From the NCBI GenBank assembly GCA_963826695.1, contig CAWGXZ010000004.1, positions 186,001 through 250,000 on the forward strand: 64,000 bases of DNA, written 5' to 3'. The stretch comes from CAWGXZ01 sp963826695. Its GTDB lineage: Bacteria > Pseudomonadota > Gammaproteobacteria > Burkholderiales > Burkholderiaceae_C. Under the pieces are notes generated by a model, which worked only from the letters and a program-made list of their open reading frames with translations, ran no database searches and was not told the DNA's origin. Shown piece after piece: positions 43,480-52,751 of the stretch (the first letter of the stretch is position 1; each line of letters starts with the position of its first letter). The translations under genes and the position numbers were made by a program.

Positions 43480-44116
43480 GCAGGCTCCTTTCGAGCGATC
43501 GGCTCCAGGCCGAGATCGGATAGCACAGCGCGAAGTACATCAGCGCCACGCAGGCGTAGACGGTGAACGGCTGGAAGGTGGCGTTGGTGATCATCGAGCC
43601 GGCCTTGGTCAGCTCGACGAAGCCGATCACCGACGCCAGCGCGGTGCCCTTGATCACCTGCACCAGGAAGCCGACCGTCGGCGGAATCGCCAGCCGCAGC
43701 GCCTGCGGGCCGACGACGTGGCGCAGCTGCTCGCCGAAGCTCAGCGCCAGCGCGCCCGAAGCCTCCCACTGGCCGCGCGGCACCGCGGCGACGCAGCCGC
43801 GCCAGATCTCGGTGAGGTAGGCGCTGGTGTAGAGCGTCAGCGCCGCCGCGGCGGCGATCCACGCCGGCACGTCGATGCCGAACAGCGCCAGCCCGAAATA
43901 CGCCAGGAACAGCTGCATCAGCAGCGGCGTGCCCTGGAACAGCTGCACATAGCCGGCGACGAGCGGCCCGGCGCCGCGCCACCCGGCCAGCCGCGCCACC
44001 AGCAGCGCCAGCCCCACCGCGCCGCCGCCGACGAAGGCGATCAGCGACAGCAGCACCGTCCAGCGCGCCGCGAGCAGCAGGTTGCGGGCGATGTCCCAGA
44101 GCGAGAAATCGATCAT
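43466..44116 (-). CDS. polar amino-acid ABC transporter permease 1
   Basis: A 216-residue inner-membrane protein of the HisM/GlnP family with five hydrophobic segments, beginning LLLAARWTVLLSLIAFVGGG. The coupling loop contains PRGQWEASGALALSFGEQLR (the EAA-type motif) before a membrane segment. Together with the second permease, ATPase and binding protein it forms an uptake system for a polar amino acid or a related compound. It overlaps the ATPase gene. Confidence 0.92.
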   Translation of the reverse strand: MIDFSLWDIARNLLLAARWTVLLSLIAFVGGGAVGLALLVARLAGWRGAGPLVAGYVQLFQGTPLLMQLFLAYFGLALFGIDVPAWIAAAAALTLYTSAYLTEIWRGCVAAVPRGQWEASGALALSFGEQLRHVVGPQALRLAIPPTVGFLVQVIKGTALASVIGFVELTKAGSMITNATFQPFTVYACVALMYFALCYPISAWSRSLERSLHGGR

Positions 44117-44120
44117 CGCC

Positions 44121-44780
44121 TCAGCGCCCGAAGATGAAGCGCGGCCCGGCCCAGCCGAGCAGCCGGCGCAGCGCGATCGCCAGCGCCAGGTAGACCAGCG
44201 TGGCGACGATGAACGATTCGAAGGCGCGGAAGGTGCGCGACTGGATCAGGTTGGCGGCGTACGACAGGTCGGGCGTCGAGATCTGCCCGCAGACCGCCGA
44301 GCCGAGCATGACGATGATGATCTGGCTGACCAGCGCCGGCCAGACGCGCTGCAGCGACGGCGGCAGCACCACCCGGGTGAAGACCTGCAGCTCGCTCAGC
44401 GCCAGGCTCTGCGCCGCCTCGATCTGCCCGCGCGGCGTCGCCGCGATGCCGGCGCGAACGATCTCGGCCGCGTAGGCGCCGAGGTTGATCACCATCGCCA
44501 GCACCGAGGCCACCTCGGGCGAGAGCCGCAGCCCCAGGCTCGGCAGCCCGAAGAAGACGAAGAACAGCTGGACGATGAACGGCGTGTTGCGGATCAGCTC
44601 GACATAGCCGCTGACGATGGCACGCAGCCAGCCGGCGCCGTGCAGCCGCGCCCAGGCGCAGGCCACGCCGATCGCCAGCCCGAAGGTGGCCGACGCCGCC
44701 GTCAGCCCGACCGTGACGGCAACGCCGCGCAGCAGCAGCGGCCATTCGGCGAGCACCGCCGGGAAGTCGAAGGCGATCAA
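44121..44780 (-). CDS. polar amino-acid ABC transporter permease 2
   Basis: A 219-residue permease of the same family: LLLRGVAVTVGLTAASATFG, the conserved YVELIRNTPFIVQLFFVFFG near residue 75, and the EAA-type loop TPRGQIEAAQSLALSELQVF. Heterodimer partner of the next permease, 4 bases apart. It starts 43 bases after the binding-protein gene's stop. Confidence 0.92.
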   Translation of the reverse strand: MIAFDFPAVLAEWPLLLRGVAVTVGLTAASATFGLAIGVACAWARLHGAGWLRAIVSGYVELIRNTPFIVQLFFVFFGLPSLGLRLSPEVASVLAMVINLGAYAAEIVRAGIAATPRGQIEAAQSLALSELQVFTRVVLPPSLQRVWPALVSQIIIVMLGSAVCGQISTPDLSYAANLIQSRTFRAFESFIVATLVYLALAIALRRLLGWAGPRFIFGR

Positions 44781-44823
44781 GGCGCGGGCGGGTCGGCTCG
44801 AACGATGTGCACGTCCACGCGGC

Positions 44824-45612
44824 TCAGGGCAGCTCGCCGAGCGGACGGCCCAGCCAGCGCACCGCCAGCCGGTTCAGCTCGCCCGACTTCTTGGCCTCGG
44901 CGATGATCTCGTCGACCTTCAGGCGCAGCTTGTCCTCGCCCTTGGCGACGCCGATGTAGTTCGGCGAGTCCTTCAGCAGCAGCTTGAACTCGGTGTTCAG
45001 CTGCGGGTTCTTGGCCATCAGGTTGCCGGCGACCGAGGCGCCGACGGCCATCAGCTGCACCTGACCGGCGGCGTACGCCGAAACGGTGCCGTTCATGTCC
45101 TCGAAGCGCTTCAGGTCGACGCCCGACGGCGCGATCTTCGTCAGCTCCTGGTCTTCCATCGCGCCGCGGGTGACGCTGACGCTCTTGCCGGCGAGATCGG
45201 CGGGCGTCTTCACCGCCAGCGACTTCGGCCCGAACACCGCCTGGAAGAAGGGCGCGTAGGCGGTGGTGAAGTCGATCACCTTCTCGCGCTCGGGGTTCTT
45301 GCCGAGCGTCGAGACGACCAGTTCGGCCTTCTTCGTCTGCAGGTACGGAATGCGGTTGGCGCTGGTCACCGGCACCAGCTCGACCTTGGCGCCGAGCTTG
45401 GAGCCGATCAGCCGCGCCACATCGACATCGAGCCCCTGCGGCACCAAGTCGGTGCCGACAAAGCCGTAGGGCGCCGAGTCGGTGGGGACGGCGATGCGGA
45501 TCAGCTTCCTGGCCATGACCTCGTCGAGCGCGTTCTGCGCCGTGGCAGGGCTGATCAGCAGCGGCGACAACGCGACGCTCAGCGCAGCTTGGAGGAAGTA
45601 GCGGGTCTTCAT
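44824..45612 (-). CDS. periplasmic amino-acid-binding protein of the ABC transporter
   Basis: A 262-residue SBP_bac_3 family protein. The signal peptide MKTRYFLQAALSVALSPLLI ends near AQNA. Mature motifs: IRIAVPTDSAPYGFVGTDL, GLDVDVARLIGSKLGAKVEL, VVSTLGKNPEREKVIDFTTA and YAPFFQAVFGP. It is the first gene of the transporter operon and determines specificity. The usual Arg and Asp that hold the amino-acid backbone cannot be assigned safely by eye, so the substrate is left open. Confidence 0.92.
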   Translation of the reverse strand: MKTRYFLQAALSVALSPLLISPATAQNALDEVMARKLIRIAVPTDSAPYGFVGTDLVPQGLDVDVARLIGSKLGAKVELVPVTSANRIPYLQTKKAELVVSTLGKNPEREKVIDFTTAYAPFFQAVFGPKSLAVKTPADLAGKSVSVTRGAMEDQELTKIAPSGVDLKRFEDMNGTVSAYAAGQVQLMAVGASVAGNLMAKNPQLNTEFKLLLKDSPNYIGVAKGEDKLRLKVDEIIAEAKKSGELNRLAVRWLGRPLGELP

Positions 45613-45879
45613 CGGCAGGATCTCGTATTCGTATGGGGCGGGCGGCAGACGCGGATTCGCCGCAGCGGCGTCCGCGGGCTACGCAACACGCATGCCAGAG
45701 CAGCGAGCCGCTCGGCTCGTCCTCCAGGCGGGGTCGAGGAGCTGCAGAACCGCTTGGGAGGGCGGCGGCTACACTTGTGCTGCCCTTTCGGCAGGAGAGT
45801 CCCGACAGAGGGAGGCTTCGCGGCGAAGGCACTGCTTGCCCTGCCGACGGCCGTTGCGTCTCGTGCGTTGGTCGAAAAA

Positions 45880-46437
45880 ATGCTTGGTGTGAAGATCCGC
45901 AGCGTTTGGCTGCTTGCCGCTTTCCTGCTCTGCGCGACTTGCGGACCGACGATCGCGCAAGGCTCGGCGCCGACGGCCGACCAGGTCAAGGCGGCGTACC
46001 TGCACAAGTTCGCGGGGTATGTCGATTGGCCGCCAGCGGTCTTCGCCGGTCCGGCAGCGCCCTTCGTGGTGGGCGTCTACGGTGCCGATGGCGTTTTTGC
46101 GGAGTTGTCGCGCCTTGCCGCAGGGCGCCCGGTGCAGGGTCGCAGCGTCGAGGTGCGCAACGTCGCCCGCTCCGACGTCCTGGCCGAGGTTCATATCGTC
46201 TACGTCGGCAGGGGCGCAGCCACGAGCCTCGGGCCGATTCTGGATGCCTACAAAGCGCGCCCCGTGGTCACGGTGACCGAAACCGCGGGCCTTCAAGCCG
46301 GTGCCGTGCTCAACTTTCTCGATATCGAGCGGCGGATTCGCTTCGAGGCGTCCCCGGCCACTGCTGAACAGCGGGGCCTGAAGCTGAGTTCGCGGCTGCT
46401 CGCCGTCGCCGAGCGCGTCGAGGCGGTCGCGCCATGA
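45880..46437 (+). CDS. YfiR-family periplasmic protein (DUF4154)
   Basis: A 185-residue secreted protein: signal peptide IRSVWLLAAFLLCATCGPTI ending in AQG, then the YfiR opening ADQVKAAYLHKFAGYVDWPP. FVVGVYGADGVFAELSRLAA, VHIVYVGRG and VTVTETAGLQAGAVLNFLDI complete the usual ~170-residue domain. YfiR proteins restrain a membrane partner (the cyclase YfiN in Pseudomonas). Here the overlapping downstream gene (ATGA at 46434-46437) is a histidine kinase whose CHASE8-type sensor is the same domain class as in YfiN, so it is the likely partner. Confidence 0.9.
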   Translation: MLGVKIRSVWLLAAFLLCATCGPTIAQGSAPTADQVKAAYLHKFAGYVDWPPAVFAGPAAPFVVGVYGADGVFAELSRLAAGRPVQGRSVEVRNVARSDVLAEVHIVYVGRGAATSLGPILDAYKARPVVTVTETAGLQAGAVLNFLDIERRIRFEASPATAEQRGLKLSSRLLAVAERVEAVAP

Positions 46438-48326
46438 GCAACCTCACGCTGCGCGGTCAGCTGATGCGGGCGTCGATGGCGACGACGCTGGTTGCGTTGC
46501 TGCTGAGTTCGGGTGCCCTGCTGGCCTATGAATGGGTCGTCTACCGCGGTGCGCTGATCCAGGACTTGCGATCGCAGGCCGAACTGATCGCCTACTCGAC
46601 GGCGTCGGCGCTGGTTTTCAACGACCCGAGAAGCGCCAGGGAGAACCTCGCGCTGCTGCAGGCGAAGCCGAGCATCCGGTCGGCGGCGATTTTCACGAGC
46701 GATGGACAGCCGTTCGCAACCTATGTCGCCAATCGAACGCTGGCGGCTCCGGCGGCGGTCGAGGCCAGGCTGCTTGCAGACGGGAGTCGATTCAACGGTT
46801 CGATCCTGCAATCGGCCTATTCGATTCGGCACGACCGGGAGGTCGTCGGTACGGTCTACCTCGAGGCCGAACACGACGTGTGGCTGAAGGCCGGCACGTT
46901 CGCACTGATCGGCGCCGCTGCCGCCCTGGCCTCCCTGGCGCTGGCCTATCTGGTGTTCGGGCGGCTGCAACGCATCGTCACCGACCCGCTGGTGCGAATG
47001 ACCAATGTCGCGCAGGAGGTGATGGAGCGGCGCGACTGGACCTTGCGCGCGCCGCCTTCGGTCTACAAGGACATCACGGTGCTGATCGATGCCTTCAACG
47101 GCATGCTCGCCGAGGTCGAAAGCCGCACCGGCGGACTCGAACGCGAGATGGTCGAGCGCCAGCATGCGGAAGCCGGGCTCCGCGAAGCCGACCGCAAGAA
47201 GGACGAGTTCCTGGCCACCCTGGCGCACGAGTTGCGCAATCCGCTGGCGCCGATGACCAATGCCGTCGCATTGATCCGCCGGCCCGCCGCCGGCCCCGAG
47301 GTTCGCGAAAAGGCCACCGGCATCATCGACCGGCAGTTGAAGCACATGGTTCGTCTGATCGACGACCTGCTCGATGTATCGCGCGTGGCCACCGGCAAGC
47401 TCTCGTTGCGCGAGGAGCGCATCGATCTGGTGACGGTGTTGCGCGCCGCTGTCGAACTCGCCGAACCGTTGGCGAACTCCCGGCGATTGACGATTTCCGC
47501 CGACCTTCCGCAAACGCCCTGCCGATCGATCGGCGACTCGGCACGGCTGCTGCAGGTGTTTTCCAACATTCTCAACAACGCATGCCGGTATACCCCCGGC
47601 GGAGGGCGAATCGACGTGGTGATGACGCCGCACGCGGACAACGTCGAGGTGGCGATTCGCGACACGGGCATCGGCATCGCAGCCGACATGCAGCACCGCA
47701 TCTTCGACCTGTTCGAGCAGGGCGACAAAAGCCTCGAGCGCGGCAACACCGGTCTTGGCATCGGCCTGACCCTCGCGCGTCAGCTCGTGCAGTTGCACCG
47801 CGGTGACATTTCCGTGCGCAGCGACGGTGTCGGTCAGGGCGCCTGCTTCACTGTCCGTTTGCCGCTGCCCGCCTTGCCCGATGCCGCCGTGGCGCAGCCC
47901 GCGGTGCGGCGGAAGTCGTCCACGCAGGGACTGCGCCTGCTGGTTGCCGACGACAACGTCGACTCCGCGTCGACCCTGCAGGTGCTGCTCGACCTGCTGG
48001 GCCACGACGTCGTCGTCGCCAACGATGGGCAGGCAGCGCTCGACGCCGCCATGCGCGAGATGCCCGACGTCGCCATCCTCGACATCGGCATGCCCGGACT
48101 CAACGGCTATGAAGTCGCGCGCCGACTCCGCGCCGAGCGCAACCCCGCGTCCCTCGGCCTGATCGCGATCACCGGCTGGGGCCAGGCCTCCGACAAGGAG
48201 ACCGCCGCTGCGGCCGGCTTCGATCATCACCTGGTGAAGCCGGTCGCGCCCGAGGTGGTGATCGACCTGCTTGCCGCCTATCAGGCGCGCAAGGCATCCC
48301 GCGCCGAATTGCAGGCAACCGCATGA
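46434..48326 (+). CDS. hybrid histidine kinase with CHASE8-type sensor
   Basis: A 630-residue inner-membrane kinase. TM1 (~13-33) is followed by a periplasmic CHASE8-type sensor (ELIAYSTASALVFNDPRSAR is the characteristic segment), then TM2 (~154-175), HAMP, HisKA with the phosphorylated His in FLATLAHELRNPLAPM (~265), an ATPase domain (QVFSNILNNACRYTPGGGRI, RDTGIGIAADMQHRIFDLFE, GLGIGLTLARQLVQLH) and a C-terminal receiver with the phosphorylatable Asp in VAILDIGMPGLNGYEVARRL (~549). No separate response regulator gene follows, so signals probably leave through a distant partner. Overlaps both neighbours by 4 bases. Confidence 0.93.
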   Translation: MSNLTLRGQLMRASMATTLVALLLSSGALLAYEWVVYRGALIQDLRSQAELIAYSTASALVFNDPRSARENLALLQAKPSIRSAAIFTSDGQPFATYVANRTLAAPAAVEARLLADGSRFNGSILQSAYSIRHDREVVGTVYLEAEHDVWLKAGTFALIGAAAALASLALAYLVFGRLQRIVTDPLVRMTNVAQEVMERRDWTLRAPPSVYKDITVLIDAFNGMLAEVESRTGGLEREMVERQHAEAGLREADRKKDEFLATLAHELRNPLAPMTNAVALIRRPAAGPEVREKATGIIDRQLKHMVRLIDDLLDVSRVATGKLSLREERIDLVTVLRAAVELAEPLANSRRLTISADLPQTPCRSIGDSARLLQVFSNILNNACRYTPGGGRIDVVMTPHADNVEVAIRDTGIGIAADMQHRIFDLFEQGDKSLERGNTGLGIGLTLARQLVQLHRGDISVRSDGVGQGACFTVRLPLPALPDAAVAQPAVRRKSSTQGLRLLVADDNVDSASTLQVLLDLLGHDVVVANDGQAALDAAMREMPDVAILDIGMPGLNGYEVARRLRAERNPASLGLIAITGWGQASDKETAAAAGFDHHLVKPVAPEVVIDLLAAYQARKASRAELQATA

Positions 48327-50239
48327 CCCCGCCAGCCGAAGCACCGCCGCCATCCCGGTGCCGCCATGCGGTGGCACGGACCGCCCTTGCCATCGGACTG
48401 ACGGGTGCCCTGCGGATCGCGTCCGGGCAGACGCTGGCCGCAGCCGACCTGGCCGAGTTTTCGCTCGAGGAGCTCGCCAGCGTGCAGGTCACTTCCGTCA
48501 CCGGGCGGCCCGAGTCGGTCCAGGACGCTGCAGCGTCGATTTTCGTCATCACCGCCGAGGACATCCGGCGCTCGACGGCGACCAGCCTGCCCGAGGCGCT
48601 GCGCCTCGCGCCGAACCTTCAGGTTGCGCAGCTCAACGCCAGCCAGTACGCGATCAGCGCGCGCGGTTTCAACGATACGGTCGGCAACAAGCTGCTCGTC
48701 CTCGTCGACGGGCGCACGGTGTATTCGCCGCTTTTCTCCGGCGTGTTCTGGGATGCGCAGGATCTTGCGCTGCCCGACATCGAGCGCATCGAAGTCATCA
48801 GCGGACCGGGGGCGACGCTCTGGGGGGCCAACGCCGTCAATGGCGTCATCAACGTCATCACCAAATCGGCGCGCGCGGTACGCGGTGCGTCTGCCTCGGC
48901 AACGGCCGGGTCGAAGGGCTCGCAAGCCACGGCGCGCTTTGGCGGGACAGCCGGCCCGCAAGTCGACTACCGGGTCTATGCCACACGGCTCGACCGCAAG
49001 GGCACCCTGCGCGGCGACGGCGTCCCCCGTGCGGACGCCACGACCAAGGAGCAGGTCGGCTTTCGCGCGGATTGGGCCGGCGCGAACGACCGGCTCACCG
49101 TACAAGGCGATGCCTACCGTTCGCATGTCGACGTGGCGAGCAACCTGGCCCCCGGGCTGGCGGGCTCCAACCTCCTGGCTCGCTGGTCGCGCCAGCTGGA
49201 CGACGGGGCCAACTGGGAGTTGCAGGCCACCTTCGATCGGTCTCGCCGCGACGAGGACATTGCGTTCCGCGACCGGACGCGTACCGTCGATGTCGAGTTC
49301 AACTATGTGCCGACACCGTCGCCGCGGCACAAGGTGATCTGGGGCGCCGGCTACCGGCAATCCCGCAGCGAGGCCGAACCGACCGCCCTCATCCGCTTCG
49401 ACCCGACGGCGCGCAAGCTTTCATGGGCGAATCTGTTCGTCCAGGACGAGGTGCGGGTCGGCAGTCGCCTGCGCGTCACGCTGGGAGCGAAGCTCGAGAC
49501 CAATGTGTACACCGGGCTGGAGTTTCTGCCGACGCTGCGGGGCGCCTTTACCCTGCCGAACGATGCCCTCGTGTGGACGTCGCTGTCGCGCGCGGTACGG
49601 GCGCCGGCCCGGCTCGATCGCGAACTCTTTTTCCCCGGGGCGGCCCCGTTCACCATCACCGGCGGGCCGACGTTCGTGTCGGAGGTGGCGAAGGTTGTCG
49701 AAGTGGGCTACCGCGCCAAGCCCTCGCGACGCGTCAACTACTCGGTCACGGCGTTCCATCACGACTACGACAAGTTGCGCGCCGGGACCGAAGCGCCCAC
49801 GTTCATCGAGAACCGGGCCTCGGGCAGCTTGTGGGGAGCCGAGGGCTGGGGCACTGTCGAAGTGCTGCCCGCGTGGCGGCTCAGCGCCGGCTGGGTCGGA
49901 CTGCGCAAATCGTTCCGCAGCTCGCCGGGTTCGGCGGCCAATTCGGTCGCCAACCTCGGCAACGATCCGAGGCATCGATGGATGCTGCGTTCCACCGCCG
50001 ACATCGCACGCGACGTCGACCTCGACGTCACGATCCGCCATGTATCGGCCTTGCCGGAGCCCGTGGTGGCGGCGTACACCGCCACCGACATCCGGCTCGG
50101 ATGGCAGGCCTCGCCCAGCCTGAACATCAGCCTGCTGGTCAACAACGCCTTCCAGCGCAACCACCTGGAGTTCGCCGCAGCGTCGGCGAGCCTGGTCCCG
50201 CGCAGCGTCTTCCTCCGGCTCGAATGGGCCATGCGGTGA
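48323..50239 (+). CDS. TonB-dependent outer-membrane receptor
   Basis: A 638-residue receptor. After a Sec signal region comes ADLAEFSLEELASVQVTSVT, an opening typical of the receptors linked to YfiR genes. The plug reads ASIFVITAEDIRRSTATSLP, ISARGFNDTVGNKLLVLVDG and DIERIEVISGPGATLWGANA, VNGVINVITK. The beta barrel ends with an aromatic strand (FLRLEWAMR). The ligand is unknown. Grouping YfiR, kinase and receptor in one translationally coupled operon suggests that outer-membrane ligand uptake or sensing is tied to the signalling pair. Confidence 0.92.
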   Translation: MTPPAEAPPPSRCRHAVARTALAIGLTGALRIASGQTLAAADLAEFSLEELASVQVTSVTGRPESVQDAAASIFVITAEDIRRSTATSLPEALRLAPNLQVAQLNASQYAISARGFNDTVGNKLLVLVDGRTVYSPLFSGVFWDAQDLALPDIERIEVISGPGATLWGANAVNGVINVITKSARAVRGASASATAGSKGSQATARFGGTAGPQVDYRVYATRLDRKGTLRGDGVPRADATTKEQVGFRADWAGANDRLTVQGDAYRSHVDVASNLAPGLAGSNLLARWSRQLDDGANWELQATFDRSRRDEDIAFRDRTRTVDVEFNYVPTPSPRHKVIWGAGYRQSRSEAEPTALIRFDPTARKLSWANLFVQDEVRVGSRLRVTLGAKLETNVYTGLEFLPTLRGAFTLPNDALVWTSLSRAVRAPARLDRELFFPGAAPFTITGGPTFVSEVAKVVEVGYRAKPSRRVNYSVTAFHHDYDKLRAGTEAPTFIENRASGSLWGAEGWGTVEVLPAWRLSAGWVGLRKSFRSSPGSAANSVANLGNDPRHRWMLRSTADIARDVDLDVTIRHVSALPEPVVAAYTATDIRLGWQASPSLNISLLVNNAFQRNHLEFAAASASLVPRSVFLRLEWAMR

Positions 50240-50677
50240 CGCAGCCGGTCGGCTGCAACCAACCTTCAGCCTGAAGGTGCGACGGCCGGGATGGCCGCTT
50301 CGCCACCGCTATGTGTTCATCGGCCGCATCGTCCGGCTGGTCGCCCGCCCCGGCTTGATCGACACCGAGGCGTGGCGCGTTGACCTGCGCGACTACCACC
50401 CCGGGGCGCGCTTCGGCGCGAGCTTCTACACCCGCACCAGCGACCGCTTCTCGCTGGCCGATGCGGGTGGTCGGCAGGCGTCGACCTCTACCGGCATTGA
50501 TGAGATGTGAGACGGTGTGAATAACCGCTCGCTGCGGCTTCGTTCACACCCTCTGAGCCCAGCAGCGGGCGTGCGCTGAGGTAAAGAACCGCAGCGCGCC
50601 AGTTGGAAGGATTGCGTGGCAGCTTTGTCGTTGCTGCGCGCGACGGACGCGTCCGTCGCGGCTCTTTTCGCCCTGAG
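50240..50677. other. gene-free stretch after the TonB receptor gene
   Basis: No supported gene. A 77-codon plus-strand frame at 50277-50510 has no ribosome site or family resemblance. The stretch ends with the strong hairpin described separately. Confidence 0.5.
50640..50659 (+). terminator. likely terminator after the YfiR/kinase/receptor operon
   Basis: A perfect 20-bp palindrome GCGACGGACGCGTCCGTCGC, giving a very stable stem, followed on the plus strand by GGCTCTTTTC. The short T run makes it a plausible intrinsic terminator for plus-strand transcripts. It also lies 18 bp past the stop of the converging Cys-rich gene and might serve both directions. Confidence 0.5.
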
Positions 50678-51175
50678 CTATTTCTGACTACAAGTCGAGT
50701 TGCAGGTGTAACCGTTGGCGAAGACGCAGTTGTCGCCTGCGCTCCGCGACGTCGTGCAACTCGTGCAACCCGACGCCTTGCACGCTTCGACCGACGCCGT
50801 CACTGCGGCCTGCCAACACCTCTTGTCCGTGCACCCCGCGGGCCCCTTTCCTGCGAACGACTTCGCCGGCGGCGCGTTGCAGGTGACGGTGCACCGATAC
50901 GGCGGCTCTCCGCGTCCTCGGGCGAGTCGATCGTTATTGACCGACGGACACTCTCCCGGTCCGCCCGCGCAGGTGGTGCAACCCGACGCTTTGCAGGCGT
51001 CGGTCGCCGCGGTGAGCGCTGCGTTCTTGTCCGAATTCTGGTTCGTGAACGTTGTCGAAGCCGCCCACAAGGGCGACACCGAGAACAGCAAGAGCAACAG
51101 AGGAATCGGTAATAGTGCTGCACGCAACAACGCACGCAGCGACAATGCATGCCGGCTCGAAGACGCTATGAACAT
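50678..51175 (-). CDS. secreted Cys-rich protein with two similar halves
   Basis: A 165-residue protein from the ATG at 51175, preceded by GGGGAG. The signal peptide is LLRAALLPIPLLLLLFSVSP ending in LWA. The mature ~128 residues contain 14 Cys in two related halves: ALTAATDACKASGCTTCAGG and AVTASVEACKASGCTSCTTS. Each is followed by Y(R/T)C and a C-terminal C. Such density of paired Cys implies a disulfide-stabilised periplasmic or extracellular protein. I do not recognise a family. Its local base composition is less GC-rich than its neighbours, especially upstream, which may indicate acquired DNA. Confidence 0.7.
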   Translation of the reverse strand: MFIASSSRHALSLRALLRAALLPIPLLLLLFSVSPLWAASTTFTNQNSDKNAALTAATDACKASGCTTCAGGPGECPSVNNDRLARGRGEPPYRCTVTCNAPPAKSFAGKGPAGCTDKRCWQAAVTASVEACKASGCTSCTTSRSAGDNCVFANGYTCNSTCSQK

Positions 51176-51384
51176 GGCTATCTCCCCTCTAAGGTTGAAG
51201 TTGTTATCAATGGAGATCGTCAGCGACGAGCGGTAACAACCCCGCTTCGCCAGGCAGCGCCGACGGTATTCGAGCACCGCCATGACCAGTGTCTTGCGCC
51301 GTCCGGGTGCTTCGAATCCCTAGATTCAAAGTCGGAACCGCCATCGCTGGCTGCGCGCGCTGGCGGCTTCCACCCCGGCGCTGC

Positions 51385-51666
51385 CCTATTCCGGCCTTTG
51401 TCGAGCTCGGCGATCCGTCGATGAGCGGCTGGCAGTGGCTCGGCCTGTGGGGGGCGAAGAACTTGCCGGCGCCGATCGTCCAGCGACCGACTGCGCTGCT
51501 GCCGGAGATCCTGGCCAGGTCCGACGTGATGGCGTGGCTCGACGACCTGTAGACGCTGCCGCGCAATACGCCAGTTCTCGGCGAAGATTTCACCCAGCAC
51601 ATCCGCTCGAAGATCGCCACCTGGACCGAGGTTGCCCGGCGCGCCATGGCCGAGGTGATCGTCTGA
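51385..51666 (+). pseudogene. decayed Bug/TctC binding-protein gene (3' remnant)
   Basis: The last third of a tripartite-tricarboxylate-type binding protein: GDPSMSGWQWLGLWGAKNLP, APIVQRPTALLPEILARSDV, then WLDDL and an in-frame stop (TAG at 51550). The rest continues in the same frame (TLPRNTPVLGEDFTQHIRSK, IATWTEVARRAMAEV) to 51666. It aligns by eye with the intact Bug protein at 60-61 kb (GWGGVMAPAGTPPAVIR...). The N-terminal two thirds are absent. A dead relic. Confidence 0.65.
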
Positions 51667-52012
51667 GGCTGCAGCGCCCGCTCTCGAGATGGGCATCCAT
51701 GCCGCGACCGGGCTGGCGTGTCGGTGGTGCTGCCGCGGGTGAACTGTTAGAAGGGCCACTCGCGCAGAAGCGCATGGGGTTTGAAGGTCAGGAACTCAGA
51801 GAGAAGTCCGGTCAGCGGCTTGTCGTGGACTTCCACTCGCGACCCGTTGCGGTCAGTGGGGTCTCCGACGTGGTGGCAGCAATGCTGCCGTCGACAACCA
51901 TGCCCTCGAAACGTCGTGCGTTGCACAGCGCCTCTGCGGCCCATGCTCGGCCAGTGGCCGTTCAGCCAGCCTTGTCCTCTGCCGCTCTACGCATGCGCTG
52001 CGCCTCGCTGGC
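51667..52012. other. gene-free stretch
   Basis: I see no gene or site here that I can support. Short frames exist on both strands, none with a ribosome site, family motif or typical codon use. Confidence 0.4.
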
Positions 52013-52690
52013 TCAGACCAACAGCCCGCGCAATAACTCGCTCACCCCGTCCCAGACGATCTGCACCCCCAGACAGAGCAGGATGAAGGCCGAGAGGCGC
52101 AAGAAGATCACGCTGCCTGCCTCGCCCAGCGGCTTGAGCAGCTGCTGGGCGTAACGGAAAGCCAGGTACAGCAGCATGGCGATGGCCAGCAGTGCCAGCA
52201 CCCCGCCGCCCATGCGGGCCAGCGATATCGAAATCTGCGCATCGTTCAGCGCCACGCCCACGGTGATGGCGGCCGCGATCGAGCCCGGCCCGCAGCTGAT
52301 TGGAAAGGTGAGCGGGTAGAACGCTTGGCGGCGTGCCTGTTCGGGCGTGAACGACTCGGCCAGCGCCGCGCGCCGGTCGTCGCTGGCGTGGTCGGCGTTG
52401 AGCAGCCGCCATGCCGCAGCGGCCACGATGAGCCCGCCGCCGACGCGCACGATCGGCAGCGAGATGCCAAAGAACTCCAGCACGTACGAGCCCACCAGCA
52501 TCGAGGCCACCATCAGCGCAAACATGTTGCGCGCGATGCGCCGCGCGAGCAGGGCCCGCGTGCTGGGCGAGGCGCCTTGGGTCAGTCCCAGGAAGATCGG
52601 TGCGGTGGCCGCCGGGTTGAGGATGGGCAGGACGGCGGCGAAGACAAACAGGAAACTCTTGCCGAAGGCCAGCAGCAGTTCGGTGGTCAT
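52013..52690 (-). CDS. MarC-family inner-membrane protein
   Basis: A 225-residue protein with six hydrophobic helices. Family marks: FLFVFAAVLPILNPAATAPI at the first helix, VGSYVLEFFGISLPIVRVGG, GGLIVAAAAWRLLN, and the central YPLTFPISCGPGSIAAAITV. The last helix is IFLRLSAFILLCLGVQIVWD. MarC proteins have no firmly established transport substrate. Its ATG lies 62 bp downstream of the BCCT transporter gene's stop, on the same strand, so they may be co-transcribed. Confidence 0.9.
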   Translation of the reverse strand: MTTELLLAFGKSFLFVFAAVLPILNPAATAPIFLGLTQGASPSTRALLARRIARNMFALMVASMLVGSYVLEFFGISLPIVRVGGGLIVAAAAWRLLNADHASDDRRAALAESFTPEQARRQAFYPLTFPISCGPGSIAAAITVGVALNDAQISISLARMGGGVLALLAIAMLLYLAFRYAQQLLKPLGEAGSVIFLRLSAFILLCLGVQIVWDGVSELLRGLLV

Positions 52691-52751
52691 TCGGCGTCCT
52701 GGGTGCCTTGCACCGCGGTGCAGGGCGGACGGCGGCGGGCCGGCTTGGCGC

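Noticed and set aside
50277..50510. 77-aa plus-strand ORF
   Set aside because: No ribosome site, no family resemblance and ordinary for random frames in this composition.
51747..51944. Minus-strand 65-aa ORF as a transposase relic
   Set aside because: The peptide has no recognisable transposase motif and no flanking inverted repeats were seen.
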